The notes under the pieces: model-generated
Told to the model about the DNA's origin: nothing
The model's input: only the letters and a program-made list of their open reading frames with translations
Databases searched by the model: none
Position numbers and translations under genes: made by a program
Shown here: positions 32,747 through 43,204 of the stretch, piece by piece
Position numbering within the stretch: position 1 is the first letter of the stretch
Layout of the letters: every line of letters starts with the position of its first letter
From: Neisseria meningitidis
Lineage (GTDB): Bacteria; Pseudomonadota; Gammaproteobacteria; Burkholderiales; Neisseriaceae
Direction of reading: 5' to 3'
NCBI RefSeq assembly: GCF_900638555.1
Contig: NZ_LR134525.1
Coordinates: 992,001-1,056,000 of the forward strand
DNA length: 64,000 nucleotides

Positions 32747-33637
32747 TTATGCCAAACCTTTTGCCTTCAACACTTCCAGCATCGTCGTGCCCAACTCGGC
32801 AGGGCTGCGGGTGTAAGCGATACCGGCTTTTTCGAAAGCGGCGAATTTTTCTTCGGCAGTACCTTTACCACCAGAGATAATCGCACCGGCGTGGCCCATA
32901 CGTTTGCCTTTAGGAGCGGTAACACCAGCAATGTAACCTACAACAGGTTTGGTTACGTTGGATTGGATGTATTCGGCTGCTTCTTCTTCCGCAGTACCGC
33001 CGATTTCACCAATCATGATGATGGCGTCAGTATCTGGGTCTTCTTGGAAGAGTTTCAGTGCATCGATTTGGTTCATACCAGGAATCGGGTCGCCGCCGAT
33101 ACCGATACAGGTTGATTGACCCAAGCCCAGTTTGGTGGTTTGTGCCACGGCTTCGTAAGTCAATGTACCAGAACGGGAAATGATGCCGATGCGGCCCGGA
33201 GTGTGGATGTGGCCCGGCATAATACCGATTTTGCACTCGCCCGGAGTAATCACGCCCGGGCAGTTAGGGCCGACCAAACGGGTACCGTTGCCGTTGGTTT
33301 CCAAATAACGTTTGGCTTTGAGCATGTCCAAAGTAGGTACGCCTTCGGTAATCACAACGACCAAGCCTACGCCTGAATCAACGGCTTCAACGATAGAATC
33401 CAACACAAACGGAGCGGGAACGTAAATTACGGATGCATCCGCGCCGGTTTCTTTAACAGCTTCTTTCATGGTGTTGAATACAGGCAGGTTCAGGTGGGTT
33501 TGACCGCCTTTGCCCGGGGTAACGCCGCCGACAACTTTAGTGCCGTAAGCCAGAGCTTGTTCGGAGTGGAAAGTACCGTTTTTACCGGTGAAACCTTGAA
33601 CCAATACTTTGGTGTCTTTATTAATCAATACGCTCAT
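32747..33637 (-). CDS. sucD: Succinate-CoA ligase, alpha subunit
   Basis: SucD with SucC converts succinyl-CoA to succinate with nucleotide triphosphate formation. The 296-residue subunit has the CoA-binding Rossmann fold ([20 protein letters not shown], residues 12-31) and [20 protein letters not shown]. The phosphorylated His lies in [20 protein letters not shown] near residue 247. It follows sucC by ten bases in the same operon and is the last gene of the block. Confidence 0.97.
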   Translation of the reverse strand: MSVLINKDTKVLVQGFTGKNGTFHSEQALAYGTKVVGGVTPGKGGQTHLNLPVFNTMKEAVKETGADASVIYVPAPFVLDSIVEAVDSGVGLVVVITEGVPTLDMLKAKRYLETNGNGTRLVGPNCPGVITPGECKIGIMPGHIHTPGRIGIISRSGTLTYEAVAQTTKLGLGQSTCIGIGGDPIPGMNQIDALKLFQEDPDTDAIIMIGEIGGTAEEEAAEYIQSNVTKPVVGYIAGVTAPKGKRMGHAGAIISGGKGTAEEKFAAFEKAGIAYTRSPAELGTTMLEVLKAKGLA

Positions 33638-33647
33638 TCTTTTCTCC

Positions 33648-34814
33648 TTAGGCGTTTACGGCTGCAACAATTTTTCCGGCTGCGTCATTCAGGCCGTCTG
33701 CAGAAGTCAGTTTCAGGCCTGATTCGTTCAGGATTTTCGCGCCGAGTTCGGCGTTGTTACCTTCCAAACGAACAACGACAGGAACGTCGACGTTGATTTC
33801 TTTAACGGCTGCCACAATAGCTTCCGCAATCATGTCACAACGTACGATACCGCCGAAGATGTTGATCAATACGCCTTTAACGGATTTGTCTTCCAGAATC
33901 AGTTTGAACGCTTCAACCACGCGGTCTTTGGTAGCGCCGCCACCAACGTCCAAGAAGTTGGCAGGTTGGCCGCCTTTGAGTTTGATGATGTCCATAGTGG
34001 CCATCGCCAAACCGGCACCGTTAACCATACAGCCGATGTTGCCTTCCAGGGCAACATAGTTCAGGTCGAATTCAGAAGCTTTCAGCTCACGTTCGTTTTC
34101 TTGAGATTTGTCGCGCAATTCAGCGATTTTTGGCAGGCGGTAGAGCGCGTTGCTGTCGATACCGATTTTGCCGTCTACGCAAGCCAGTGCGCCGTTTTCG
34201 CGAACTGCCAATGGGTTTACTTCAAACAGTGCGAAGTCGTTGTCGACAAACGCTTTGTACGCGCCGGTCATCAGTTTGACGAACTCGTTGATTTGTTTGT
34301 CTTTCAAGCCCAGTTGGAACGCAACTTCGCGAGCTTGGCAAGGTTGCAGGCCAACCAGCGGATCAACGGTTACTTTGAAGATTTTTTCAGGAGTTTCGGC
34401 AGCAACTTTTTCGATTTCCACGCCGCCTTCGGTCGAAGCCATGAATGTAATGCGGCGGGTAGAACGGTCAACCACTGCGCCCAAGTACAGCTCGGTTTGA
34501 ACCGGATACATGTCTTCGCAAACCAAAACGCTGTTGACAGGTTGGCCGTTGGCATCCGTTTGGTAAGTTACCAAGTTGGTGCCAATCAGGCTTTCAGCCA
34601 CTTCTTTAGCTTCTTCGCGGCTTTTAACGACTTTTACGCCGCCCGCTTTACCGCGGCCGCCGGCGTGTACTTGTGCTTTGACAACAGCGAATTTGCCGCC
34701 CAATTTGTCGTAAGCTGCAGCGGCTTCTTCGCCGTTGTGTGCCAAAATACCGCCTTGTACGGGCAAACCGTAGCTAGCCAGCAGTTCTTTAGCCTGATAC
34801 TCGTGTAAATTCAT
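33648..34814 (-). CDS. sucC: Succinate-CoA ligase, beta subunit
   Basis: The 388-residue ATP-grasp subunit starts at ATG 34812-34814 ([20 protein letters not shown]) behind AAAGGAGAAATCC. The ATP-grasp domain (to about residue 240) includes [40 protein letters not shown] with metal ligands, and the C-terminal domain has [15 protein letters not shown] longer frame to 34859 lacks a ribosome site. Confidence 0.97.
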   Translation of the reverse strand: MNLHEYQAKELLASYGLPVQGGILAHNGEEAAAAYDKLGGKFAVVKAQVHAGGRGKAGGVKVVKSREEAKEVAESLIGTNLVTYQTDANGQPVNSVLVCEDMYPVQTELYLGAVVDRSTRRITFMASTEGGVEIEKVAAETPEKIFKVTVDPLVGLQPCQAREVAFQLGLKDKQINEFVKLMTGAYKAFVDNDFALFEVNPLAVRENGALACVDGKIGIDSNALYRLPKIAELRDKSQENERELKASEFDLNYVALEGNIGCMVNGAGLAMATMDIIKLKGGQPANFLDVGGGATKDRVVEAFKLILEDKSVKGVLINIFGGIVRCDMIAEAIVAAVKEINVDVPVVVRLEGNNAELGAKILNESGLKLTSADGLNDAAGKIVAAVNA

Positions 34815-34912
34815 GGATTTCTCCTTTAGATTAGTGGAATGCCCCGAGTTTGCCTCCAAATGGCAAGCCCGTGCGTTTCAGACTACCTTTCGGCGGTCGG
34901 AAAATCGTCGTT

Positions 34913-35200
34913 TCACTTGCTGAAAGGCAACCACATCCGCGCCAGCAGATACATGGCTGCACCGCCTCCCCCGAGAATAAAAAAGACGATGCCTTTTTTA
35001 CGCGAATTCGGACAGAGCAGATAAACGGCAAGGCTGAAACTGATAAACAACAATGCCACGCGCCAAACCAATTCTTTATCTTTGAAACGGTTGAGCGTAT
35101 AAGTTTCGGTCATCATCACATACATCTGCCACAATGCGGCCATACACATGCTGATGATGCCCGCCGGTATAAAGAAAATACCGACTATTTCTTTGTTCAT
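34913..35200 (-). CDS. Small conserved-looking membrane protein
   Basis: The 95-residue protein (MNKEIVGIFFIPAGIISMCM) has three predicted membrane helices: about residues 6-28, 48-62 and 72-90, the last with FFILGGGGAAMYLLARM. It lies between lpd and sucC on the same strand. No family was recognised and nothing ties it to the TCA enzymes except position. Confidence 0.7.
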   Translation of the reverse strand: MNKEIVGIFFIPAGIISMCMAALWQMYVMMTETYTLNRFKDKELVWRVALLFISFSLAVYLLCPNSRKKGIVFFILGGGGAAMYLLARMWLPFSK

Positions 35201-35294
35201 AATGAATGTAAATGCTGTTTGTTTGTCTGACGGAATTATAAATCAGAAAACGAAGCTCTCGGAACATTCAATTTGTCGGAGGCCTTAATGTCTA

Positions 35295-36728
35295 TCAACC
35301 GTGCAAAGCGCGTTTGTCGGCCGCCAATGCAGCTTCGTGAACCACTTCGGACAAGGTTGGGTGGGCATGGATGATGCGGGCGATGTCTTCGCTGCTGGCA
35401 AAGAATTCGAGCGCAGTCACGCCTTCGGTAACCAATTCGCTGACAACCGGGCCAATCATGTGTACGCCCAAGATGCGGTCAGTTTTGGCATCTGCCAACA
35501 CTTTAACCGTACCTTTGGCTTTGCCCATGGCCAATGCGCGACCGTTTGCACCGAAACCTGAAGTACCTTTTTTGTACTCCACGCCTTCGGCTTTGAGCTG
35601 CTCTTCGGTTTTACCCACCCAAGCGATTTCAGGATCGGTGTAAATCACGAATGGTACGTTGTTGAAGTCGATATGCGGTTTTTGACCGGCAATGCGCTCA
35701 GCAACGGCAACGCCTTCGTCGCTGGCTTTGTGTGCCAACATCGGGCCGCGAACCACGTCGCCGATTGCCCATACGTTAGGCAGGTTGGTACGGCATTCGC
35801 CATCTACTTTGATAAAGCCGCGCTCGTCTTTTTCCAAGCCTACAGCTTCGGCGTTCAGGCCTTTGGTGTTTGGAATACGGCCGATAGCAACGATCAGTTT
35901 GTCGAATACTTCGGTTTTGGCTTCGCCGGCAGCAGTTTCGTAAGCAACGGAAACGCCTTCGCCTTCAGATTTGATGTCGCCGATTTTCACGCCCAATTCA
36001 ATGCTCAAGCCTTGCTCTTTGGTAAAGTATTTGAAGGCTTCTTTGGCGATTTGTTGGTCGGCGGCAGCCAGGAAGGTCGGCGCGGCTTCAAGAATGGTAA
36101 CTTCCGCACCCACGCGGTTCCATACGGAACCCATTTCCAAACCAATCACGCCGGAACCGATCACGCCGAGTTTGGTAGGTACTTCAGTCAGGTTCAATGC
36201 GCCTTCGTTGTCCAAAACGTTCACGTTGTCGATAGCGACTTGTGGCAGCGGACGCGGTACGGAACCGGTGGCTACGATGACGTGTTTGGCTTCGATAACG
36301 GTTTTCTCGCCTTTGTTATCGACTTCGATTTGGTAAGCATCGCCATTTTTACCGGCAAAGGAGGCAGTACCGAACAGGCTGGTTACTTTGTTTTTTTGGA
36401 ACAGGAATTTCACTCCGCCGGTCAGTTTGGTCACGATGGCATCTTTGCGCTCAATCATTTTGGCCGCGTCGAATTTTACGTCGCCGACAGTAATACCGTG
36501 TTCGGCAAAATCGTGTTGCGCAGCGTGGAAATGTTCGCTGGATTGCAACAGGGCTTTAGAAGGGATACAGCCTACGTTCAAGCAAGTACCGCCCAATGCA
36601 GGGGCATTGCCTGCTTTGTTAACGCCTGCGTCAACACAAGCGGTTTTGAAACCCAGTTGCGCGGCACGGATGGCGGCAACGTATCCGCCCGGGCCTGCAC
36701 CAATCACTACTACATCATATTGAGACAT
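35295..36728 (-). CDS. lpd: Dihydrolipoyl dehydrogenase (E3)
   Basis: E3 reoxidises dihydrolipoyl groups of 2-oxoglutarate dehydrogenase with NAD+. The 477-residue flavoprotein has the FAD motif [20 protein letters not shown], the redox disulfide [16 protein letters not shown] (about residue 46), the NAD motif [20 protein letters not shown] and the dimerisation His-Glu motif [13 protein letters not shown] near the C terminus. It lies downstream of sucB, which supports a role in the 2-oxoglutarate complex. Confidence 0.96.
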   Translation of the reverse strand: MSQYDVVVIGAGPGGYVAAIRAAQLGFKTACVDAGVNKAGNAPALGGTCLNVGCIPSKALLQSSEHFHAAQHDFAEHGITVGDVKFDAAKMIERKDAIVTKLTGGVKFLFQKNKVTSLFGTASFAGKNGDAYQIEVDNKGEKTVIEAKHVIVATGSVPRPLPQVAIDNVNVLDNEGALNLTEVPTKLGVIGSGVIGLEMGSVWNRVGAEVTILEAAPTFLAAADQQIAKEAFKYFTKEQGLSIELGVKIGDIKSEGEGVSVAYETAAGEAKTEVFDKLIVAIGRIPNTKGLNAEAVGLEKDERGFIKVDGECRTNLPNVWAIGDVVRGPMLAHKASDEGVAVAERIAGQKPHIDFNNVPFVIYTDPEIAWVGKTEEQLKAEGVEYKKGTSGFGANGRALAMGKAKGTVKVLADAKTDRILGVHMIGPVVSELVTEGVTALEFFASSEDIARIIHAHPTLSEVVHEAALAADKRALHG

Positions 36729-36825
36729 TGTGTCATCCTTTGCTTTTGGCAGTATCTCAAAATAAAAACGATACTTTTCGTTTCTTTTTTATTTTGAATG
36801 ACTGCGTTTTGATGGTTTTAAGAAA

Positions 36826-36882
36826 AGGCCGTCTGAAAGTCCATACCAGCCGATTCATTCGAATCAAATGTTTCAGACGGTC
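36826..36882. terminator. DUS-type inverted repeat between lpd and the small lipoprotein gene
   Basis: GGCCGTCTGAAA (about 36828-36839) and TTTCAGACGGTCT (36870-36882) form an 11-bp stem with a 30-base loop. A second hairpin, GGTAATCG (36949-36956) with CGATTACC (36972-36979), lies nearer the upstream gene. Confidence 0.55.
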
Positions 36883-36987
36883 TCAATCGTTTGTTGAGCC
36901 TATTGTAGCACGATACTACATTACGCTACATCTAACTAATATGAATCAGGTAATCGAGCAGTTTAAACGCCCGATTACCTTATTTAA

Positions 36988-37179
36988 TTACTGCTCATAT
37001 TTTTTGCAATAAGATTTTTTTGCCCGTACTTTGTCGCTCAACGCGGCACAGTTAGCCTTTTGTTGGGCTTCAAAATCCGCTTGTTTTTCAGCTTTTGATT
37101 TTTCTTGCACAATAATTACTTCTTTATCGCACGCAGTTAAAACAAAAAATGATAGGGTTATTAAAGCTGCCAATTTCAT
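36988..37179 (-). CDS. Small lipoprotein
   Basis: The 63-residue precursor MKLAALITLSFFVLTACDKE has a lipoprotein signal peptide with lipobox LTAC (Cys 17). The mature peptide of 47 residues is highly charged (QEKSKAEKQADFEAQQKANC) with two more Cys. It lies between sucB and lpd, but a strong terminator at 37199 separates it from sucB. Function unknown. Confidence 0.72.
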   Translation of the reverse strand: MKLAALITLSFFVLTACDKEVIIVQEKSKAEKQADFEAQQKANCAALSDKVRAKKSYCKKYEQ

Positions 37180-37198
37180 TTTTATTTCCTAATAAAAA

Positions 37199-37239
37199 TT
37201 CAGACGGCCTTTTCATTAACAAATAAAAGGCCGTCTGAA
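37199..37239. terminator. Inverted DUS terminator behind sucB
   Basis: TTCAGACGGCCTTTT (37199-37213) and AAAAGGCCGTCTGAA (37225-37239) form a 15-bp perfect stem starting five bases after the sucB stop, followed on the minus strand by TTTTTATT. Confidence 0.9.
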
Positions 37240-37243
37240 ACGA

Positions 37244-38425
37244 TTACAGATCCAACAACAGGCGAGCTGGGTCTTCCAACGCGTCTTTAATGGCTACCAA
37301 AGTCAATACAGCTTCGCGGCCGTCGATGATACGGTGGTCGTAAGACAGAGCCAGATACATCATTGGACGGACAACAACTTGGCCGTTTTCAACCACAGCG
37401 CGCTCTTTAGTGGCGTGCATACCCAAAATCGCAGATTGAGGTGGGTTGATGATCGGGGTGGACATCATAGAACCGAAAGTACCGCCGTTGGTAATACTGA
37501 ATGTACCGCCGGTCAGATCTTCGATAGCGATTTTGCCGTCTTTGGCTTTTTTCGCGTAATCAACAATTGCTTGCTCAATGTCGGCAATGCTCATTTGGTC
37601 GGCATCACGCAGGATTGGTACAACCAAACCGCGTGGGCTGCCAATCGCGATACCGATGTCGAAGTAGCCGTGGTACACGATGTCTTTGCCGTCCACAGAA
37701 GCATTCACAACCGGGTATTTTTTCAGGGCGGCAACAGCAGCTTTAACGAAGAAGGACATAAAGCCCAATTTCACGCCGTGTTCTTTCTCGAATTTTTCTT
37801 TGTACTTCGCACGCAAGTCCATGATTGGTTTCATGTTGACTTCGTTGAATGTAGTCAGAATGGCGTTTTCTTGTTGAGAAGCCAAGAGACGTTCTGCAAC
37901 ACGGGCACGCAGGCGGCTCATCGGTACGCGTTCTTCAGGACGTGCGCCTGCAGGAAGTGCAACAGCAGGAGCAGTGGCTGCGGCAGGTTTGGCAGCGGCA
38001 TTTTGTACGTCTTCTTTCAATACGCGACCGTCACGGCCGGAACCTTGCAATGCGTTCACGTCAACACCGGTCTCAGCAGCCAGTTTGGCGGCGGCAGGCA
38101 TAGCGGCGTTGTTTTGCGCGGCGGCAGGAGCGGCGGCCGGGGCTGCTTCGGCAGGAGCGGCTGCAGGTGCTTCAGCAGCGGCAGTAGCAGCTGTATCGAT
38201 GCGTGCCAAAACTTGGTCGGCAACAACGGTTTCACCGTCTTGCGCTACGATTTCAACCAATACGCCGGCTTGTGGAGAAGGTACTTCCAAAACCACTTTG
38301 TCCGTTTCGATATCGATCAGGATTTCGTCACGGGCAACTGCTTCGCCAACTTTTTTCTTCCATTCCAAGAGCGTGCCTTCAGATACGCTTTCAGACAGCA
38401 TAGGTACTTTTACATCAATAATCAT
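37244..38425 (-). CDS. sucB: Dihydrolipoyllysine succinyltransferase (E2 of 2-oxoglutarate dehydrogenase)
   Basis: The 393-residue E2 forms the core of the complex and moves the succinyl group to CoA. One lipoyl domain with the lipoylated Lys in [14 protein letters not shown] (about residue 43) is followed by an Ala/Pro-rich linker (residues 80-105). A peripheral-subunit-binding domain follows ([20 protein letters not shown]), then the catalytic domain ending in [14 protein letters not shown] with the active-site His and Asp. The order sucA-sucB-lpd is conserved. Confidence 0.97.
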   Translation of the reverse strand: MIIDVKVPMLSESVSEGTLLEWKKKVGEAVARDEILIDIETDKVVLEVPSPQAGVLVEIVAQDGETVVADQVLARIDTAATAAAEAPAAAPAEAAPAAAPAAAQNNAAMPAAAKLAAETGVDVNALQGSGRDGRVLKEDVQNAAAKPAAATAPAVALPAGARPEERVPMSRLRARVAERLLASQQENAILTTFNEVNMKPIMDLRAKYKEKFEKEHGVKLGFMSFFVKAAVAALKKYPVVNASVDGKDIVYHGYFDIGIAIGSPRGLVVPILRDADQMSIADIEQAIVDYAKKAKDGKIAIEDLTGGTFSITNGGTFGSMMSTPIINPPQSAILGMHATKERAVVENGQVVVRPMMYLALSYDHRIIDGREAVLTLVAIKDALEDPARLLLDL

Positions 38426-38484
38426 TTTGTGTCTCCAATGGCCCTTTCAGACGGCCTGTTGTGTGTTTTTAATTCTGCATATGG

Positions 38485-38516
38485 GCATTCCGCCTGAGCA
38501 AACTCAGACGGAATGC
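38485..38516. terminator. Hairpin behind sucA
   Basis: GCATTCCGcCTGAG (38485-38498) pairs with CTCAGaCGGAATGC (38503-38516) with one mismatch; it contains degenerate DUS halves and lies nine bases beyond the sucA stop. Confidence 0.7.
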
Positions 38517-38524
38517 TACTAGGC

Positions 38525-41353
38525 TTACAACGCCAAAGCGTCTTCAACCAATTGTTTCAATTGAGCAATGTGTTTGCTTGAGTAGCCCACTGCAGGCGAT
38601 GCGCTGCTTGGACGACCGGCATAAGACAGTTTTTGCTCTTCGCTGATAACGTCTTCGATGCGGTGGCGGATTTGGTAGAACGCGCCTTGGTTTTTCGGCT
38701 CTTCTTGTGCCCAAACCACAGATTTTGCGTTCGGATATTTCGCCAGTTCAGCTTTAACCTCGTCGTATGGGAACGGATATAGCTGCTCAACGCGAACAAT
38801 CGCAACATCATCTTCCAGTTTACGTTCGGCTCGACCGGCTTCCAAGTCATAGTAAACCTGACCGGCACACAATACCACGCGTTTCACGCTGTCGTTGCTT
38901 GCGCGTTCGGCGGTATCACCGATAACCGGACGGAAAGTCGAACCTTCGGTGAAGTTTTCCAGCGGGCTCATTGCACCTTTGAAGCGCAACAGGCGTTTGG
39001 ACATGAAAATCACCAGCGGTTTGCGGTATGAACCTAAGACTTGACGTTGCAAGAGGTGGAACATTTGCGACGCTTCAGATGGCATGATGACTTGCATATT
39101 GTTCTCAGAACACAGTTGCAACCAACGTTCTACGCGTGCAGAAGAGTGCTCAGGGCCTTGACCGTCGTAACCGTGCGGCAGGATGGTGGTCAGACCGCAC
39201 AAGCGACCCCATTTGGTTTCGCCTGAAGACAGGAATTGATCAATCGTCACTTGCGCGCCGTTGGCGAAATCGCCGAATTGAGCTTCCCAAATGGTGAGCT
39301 TGTCAGGAGCGGAGCAGGCAAAGCCGTACTCGAACGCCATCACGGCCTCTTCGTTCAAGATGGAGTCGATAACCAGGAACTCGCCCATTCCTTCGCCCAT
39401 ATGGCGCAGGGGAACATAAGTACCGTCGTCCCATTTTTCGCGTTTTTGATCGTGCAATACGGCGTGGCGGTGCGAGAACGTACCGCGTCCCGAGTCCTCA
39501 CCGGAAATACGCACGCCGTGACCTTTGGTTACGAGGCTGGCGTATGCCAAGGTTTCGGCCATACCCCAATCTATGGCCTGTTTGCCGGATGCCATGGCTT
39601 TACGCGCTTCAATCACACGTTTTGCAGTCGGATGCAGGGCAAAGCCTTCCGGTACGGCGGTAAACTTCTCAGTGAGACGTTCAATATCTGCGGCAGGCAA
39701 ACCGGTTTCGATGTGTTCGCGCCAATCTTTGCCTTGGTATTTGCTCCAGTCGATTTGCGTGCGTTGGAAGTTGCTCAACGTTGTTTGCTCGACGTGCTCG
39801 CCTTTGTCCAAAGCATCACGGTAGGCTTGGATGTAACCGTCTGCCTCGGCTTGGGTTAGCACGCCTTCGGCAATCAGTTGCTCGGTGTACAAAGCACGCG
39901 CACCCGGGTGTTGCGATACTTTTTTGTACATCATCGGTTGGGTCAAGGTCGGATCATCGCCCTCGTTGTGACCCCATTTACGGTAGCAGACAACGTCAAT
40001 CACGATGTCTTTATGGAATTTTTTGCGGTAATCCAAAGCGGCTTGGATAGCAAAGCAAACGCGTTCGGGATCATCGCCGTTCACATGGATAACCGGGGCG
40101 GAAACCATTTTTGCGATATCGGTACAGTGTACGGTTGAACGGGTATCGCGGATATCGGAAGTGGTAAAGCCGATTTGGTTGTTGATGACGATATGAACCG
40201 TACCGCCGGTGGTATAACCGCGCGTTTTAGACAGGTTGAATGTCGCTTGGTTGACTCCCAGACCGATAAATGCGGAGTCGCCGTGAATCAATACCGGCAA
40301 GACTTTGTCGCGGCCGTTTTCGCCCAAACGTTTTTGTTTGGCGCGCGCAGAACCTTCCACCACCGGGTTGACGATTTCTAAGTGAGACGGGTTGAACGCC
40401 AAAGAAACATGCATCGGGCCGTGCGGGGTAGCAATATCGGAGCTGAAGCCCATATGGTATTTCACGTCGCCGCTGGGCAGTTTGATTTCGGCACGACCTT
40501 CAAATTCGGCAAACAAATCGCCGGGTTTTTTGCCCAAAATGTTCACCAAAACATTCAGACGGCCACGGTGCGCCATACCGATGATGACTTCTTCCACGCC
40601 GTCTTTACTGGCGTTTTGAATCAGGTAGTTCAAACCGGCAATCGCGCTTTCGCCGCCTTCGACACCGAAACGTTTCTGACCGACATATTTGGTATGCAGA
40701 TAACGTTCCAAAGTTTCGGCAGCAGTCATCTCTTTCAAGATACGGCGTTTTTGATCGGCATTGTAATGCGGTGTGGACAATACGCTTTCAAAATAATTGC
40801 GTACCCAGCGGCGCTCTTCGGTATTGGGAATATAGATATATTCCAATGCGATGTGGCCGCAGTAGGTTTGTTTGAGGTTGCTGATGATTTGGGACAAAGG
40901 CAGTTTGCCGCGATTGGCAAAATCGCCCTCGCCCATATTGAATTGAAGCGTCATATCGGCATCTGACAGACCGTGGAATTTCGGATCGAGGGCTTCAATA
41001 TCGCGCGGGGGGATACGTTTGAGCGGATCAAGTTGGGCTGCACCCACGCCTTGGATACGATAGGCAGAAATCAGCCGTAAAACGCTGACTTGCTTTTTCA
41101 GCATTGCCTCATCCGCACCGCCCGCAACGGCAGATGCAATTTTCTTTTTCGCCAAAGTAACAAATGATTCGCGAATCGGTGTGTGTGCGACATCGACAGC
41201 AACCGTCCCCGGCTGTTTGCTCAAATCGGTGAAATACTGCTTCCATTTTTCATCAACCGCATCGGGGTTTTCCAAAAAAGCCTCGTACAATTCCTCAATG
41301 TAAGGTGCGTTCGAACCGAACAGGTAAGAGAAATTGAGTTTTTCGTCCATCAT
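38525..41353 (-). CDS. sucA: 2-oxoglutarate dehydrogenase E1
   Basis: SucA decarboxylates 2-oxoglutarate with thiamine diphosphate and loads the succinyl group on SucB. The 942-residue protein starts at the first of two ATG codons (41353; MMDEKLNFSYLFGSNAPYIE). It shows the N-terminal E1 extension, MAHRGRLNVLVNILGK, HGDSAFIGLGVNQ and the ThDP motif region AALDYRKKFHKDIVIDVVCY, and ends in RPSSASPAVGYSSKHIAQLK. A longer frame to 41437 lacks family support. Confidence 0.96.
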   Translation of the reverse strand: MMDEKLNFSYLFGSNAPYIEELYEAFLENPDAVDEKWKQYFTDLSKQPGTVAVDVAHTPIRESFVTLAKKKIASAVAGGADEAMLKKQVSVLRLISAYRIQGVGAAQLDPLKRIPPRDIEALDPKFHGLSDADMTLQFNMGEGDFANRGKLPLSQIISNLKQTYCGHIALEYIYIPNTEERRWVRNYFESVLSTPHYNADQKRRILKEMTAAETLERYLHTKYVGQKRFGVEGGESAIAGLNYLIQNASKDGVEEVIIGMAHRGRLNVLVNILGKKPGDLFAEFEGRAEIKLPSGDVKYHMGFSSDIATPHGPMHVSLAFNPSHLEIVNPVVEGSARAKQKRLGENGRDKVLPVLIHGDSAFIGLGVNQATFNLSKTRGYTTGGTVHIVINNQIGFTTSDIRDTRSTVHCTDIAKMVSAPVIHVNGDDPERVCFAIQAALDYRKKFHKDIVIDVVCYRKWGHNEGDDPTLTQPMMYKKVSQHPGARALYTEQLIAEGVLTQAEADGYIQAYRDALDKGEHVEQTTLSNFQRTQIDWSKYQGKDWREHIETGLPAADIERLTEKFTAVPEGFALHPTAKRVIEARKAMASGKQAIDWGMAETLAYASLVTKGHGVRISGEDSGRGTFSHRHAVLHDQKREKWDDGTYVPLRHMGEGMGEFLVIDSILNEEAVMAFEYGFACSAPDKLTIWEAQFGDFANGAQVTIDQFLSSGETKWGRLCGLTTILPHGYDGQGPEHSSARVERWLQLCSENNMQVIMPSEASQMFHLLQRQVLGSYRKPLVIFMSKRLLRFKGAMSPLENFTEGSTFRPVIGDTAERASNDSVKRVVLCAGQVYYDLEAGRAERKLEDDVAIVRVEQLYPFPYDEVKAELAKYPNAKSVVWAQEEPKNQGAFYQIRHRIEDVISEEQKLSYAGRPSSASPAVGYSSKHIAQLKQLVEDALAL

Positions 41354-41557
41354 GGCGTGCGCTCTTTTCTTTAAAATATAAACAAAGGGTAGAAGTCCGC
41401 GTCCTGACGGCTGAACTGATGCCGTCTGAAAAGACATTTTATTCTACCCTATTTTAAACCGGATTGCCTGTATTGATTTCATCCGACTACAATCAAATGT
41501 ATACAGAAAGCAATCCGATTCTCTAATATTGCCTGTTTGACAATATATTAATGTATG

Positions 41558-42841
41558 TTACCTCTCTCCTGCCGGCACATAATCGCGGCGTTCCGAACCG
41601 GTATAAAGCTGGCGCGGGCGGCCGATTTTCAGCGAAGGATCGCTGATCATCTCGTGCCAGTGCGAAATCCAACCTACGCTGCGCGACAGGGCGAAGATGA
41701 CGGTAAACATTTCGGTCGGGATGCCCAGCGCGGACAGGACGATGCCGGAATAGAAATCGACGTTTGGATACAGCTTGCGTTCGATAAAGAACGGGTCTTT
41801 CAGCGCAATCTGTTCCAATTCCATCGCCAGTTTGAATTTCGGACTGTCTTCCAAGCCCAATTCCTTCAAAACTTCATAGCAGGTTTCGCGCATAATGCTG
41901 GCACGCGGATCCATATTGCGGTACACGCGGTGACCGAAGCCCATCAGACGGTATTTGCGTTGTTTCACACCTTCCATGTATGCGGCAACATTAGACACAT
42001 CGCCGATTTCGTCCAACATTTTCAACACGGCTTCGTTCGCACCGCCGTGCGAAGCACCCCACAGGCAGGCGATACCGGCAGCAATACAGGCAAACGGATT
42101 CGCACCCGAAGACCCTGCCAGACGGACGGTTGAAGTTGAGGCGTTTTGCTCGTGGTCGGCATGCAAAATAAAGATGCGGTCGAGCGCGCGTGCCAAAACG
42201 GGATTGGGTTTGTAGTCTTCACACGGCGTGGCGAACATCATATGAAGGAAGTTTTCGGAATAAGAAAGATTATTCTTCGGATAATTGAACGGCAGACCGT
42301 TTGAATAGCGGTAGCACATTGCCGCAATGGTCGGGATTTTAGAAATCAGGCGGTAAATCGCGATTTTGCGGTGTTCGGGATTGCTAATGTCCAAGCTGTC
42401 TTGGTAGAACGCAGACAGTGCGCCGACCACGCCGACCATCATCGCCATCGGATGCGCGTCGCGGCGGAACCCCCGGAAGAACCAAGTCAGCTGTTCATGC
42501 ACCATCGTGTGGCGGCGGACGGTATTGTCAAATTCTGCCTTTTGCTCGGGAGTCGGCAGTTCGCCGTAAATCAACAGGTAGCAGACTTCCAAATAATCGG
42601 ACTTTTCGGCCAGCTGCTCGATGGGGTATCCGCGATAATAAAGCAAGCCTTGATCGCCGTCGATGTAAGTAATTTTAGACTCACAGCTTGCGGTTGAAAC
42701 AAATCCGGGGTCGAAGGAAAACAAACCTGTATTTTTTGTCAGCCCCCGAATGTCAACCACATCGTGCCCGATGCTGGCTTCCAATACCGGCAGCTCCAAA
42801 CCTGCCTGACCCGGTACGTTGAGTTTGATTGATTTGGACAT
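41558..42841 (-). CDS. gltA: Citrate synthase (type II)
   Basis: GltA condenses acetyl-CoA and oxaloacetate. The 427-residue hexameric-type enzyme starts at ATG 42839-42841 ([20 protein letters not shown]) behind AAAGGAGC. Catalytic His residues lie in [19 protein letters not shown] [15 protein letters not shown] sequence ([17 protein letters not shown]) and [15 protein letters not shown], with the Asp near NVDFYSG. It lies between sdhE and sucA in the TCA cluster. Confidence 0.96.
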   Translation of the reverse strand: MSKSIKLNVPGQAGLELPVLEASIGHDVVDIRGLTKNTGLFSFDPGFVSTASCESKITYIDGDQGLLYYRGYPIEQLAEKSDYLEVCYLLIYGELPTPEQKAEFDNTVRRHTMVHEQLTWFFRGFRRDAHPMAMMVGVVGALSAFYQDSLDISNPEHRKIAIYRLISKIPTIAAMCYRYSNGLPFNYPKNNLSYSENFLHMMFATPCEDYKPNPVLARALDRIFILHADHEQNASTSTVRLAGSSGANPFACIAAGIACLWGASHGGANEAVLKMLDEIGDVSNVAAYMEGVKQRKYRLMGFGHRVYRNMDPRASIMRETCYEVLKELGLEDSPKFKLAMELEQIALKDPFFIERKLYPNVDFYSGIVLSALGIPTEMFTVIFALSRSVGWISHWHEMISDPSLKIGRPRQLYTGSERRDYVPAGER

Positions 42842-42920
42842 ATTATTGCTCCTTTGCAAGTTATAACCCACGTTACTGCATCCGCAGCACGTTCTTTGCC
42901 TTCAGACGGCTTTTGCATTT

Positions 42921-42946
42921 TGAAATCTGCCTGCAGGCAGATTTCA
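42921..42946. other. 26-bp perfect palindrome between sdhE and gltA
   Basis: TGAAATCTGCCTG is followed directly by its reverse complement, CAGGCAGATTTCA. A DUS half (ttcagacggc) precedes it at 42901. It may be a terminator or attenuator or a protein-binding site before gltA. Confidence 0.6.
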
Positions 42947-42952
42947 GATGCC

Positions 42953-43201
42953 TCATGCCCGTCTGATTTTTTCAAGCATCGGGATAAGGTGCCCTTTGTC
43001 CGTTTCCGAATGCCCGTTAATCAAGGCAAGCAATTCTTGATCTTGAAATTCAAGGATTTCGGAAAACTCGGACAGCTCTTTATCGCTCAAATGCTCGAAT
43101 TCTTTTTCCATAAACCTGCCGAAGATTAAATCTAATTCCAACAATCCCCGGCGGGTTTGAAAACGGATTTTCCGTTTGGCAATATCGTCAAAAACCATCA
43201 T
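42953..43201 (-). CDS. sdhE: FAD assembly factor SdhE
   Basis: The 82-residue protein (MMVFDDIAKRKIRFQTRRGL) has the SdhE/YgfY signature R-R-G-x-x-E-x-D (RRGLLELDLIFGRFMEKEFE), which helps covalent attachment of FAD to SdhA. Placement three bases behind sdhB fits this role. Confidence 0.92.
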   Translation of the reverse strand: MMVFDDIAKRKIRFQTRRGLLELDLIFGRFMEKEFEHLSDKELSEFSEILEFQDQELLALINGHSETDKGHLIPMLEKIRRA

Positions 43202-43204
43202 TTC

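Noticed and set aside
37334-38497. 387-codon plus-strand frame opposite sucB
   Set aside because: Antisense shadow of sucB, rich in His/Phe/Gly from the reversed Ala/Pro linker; no recognisable domain.
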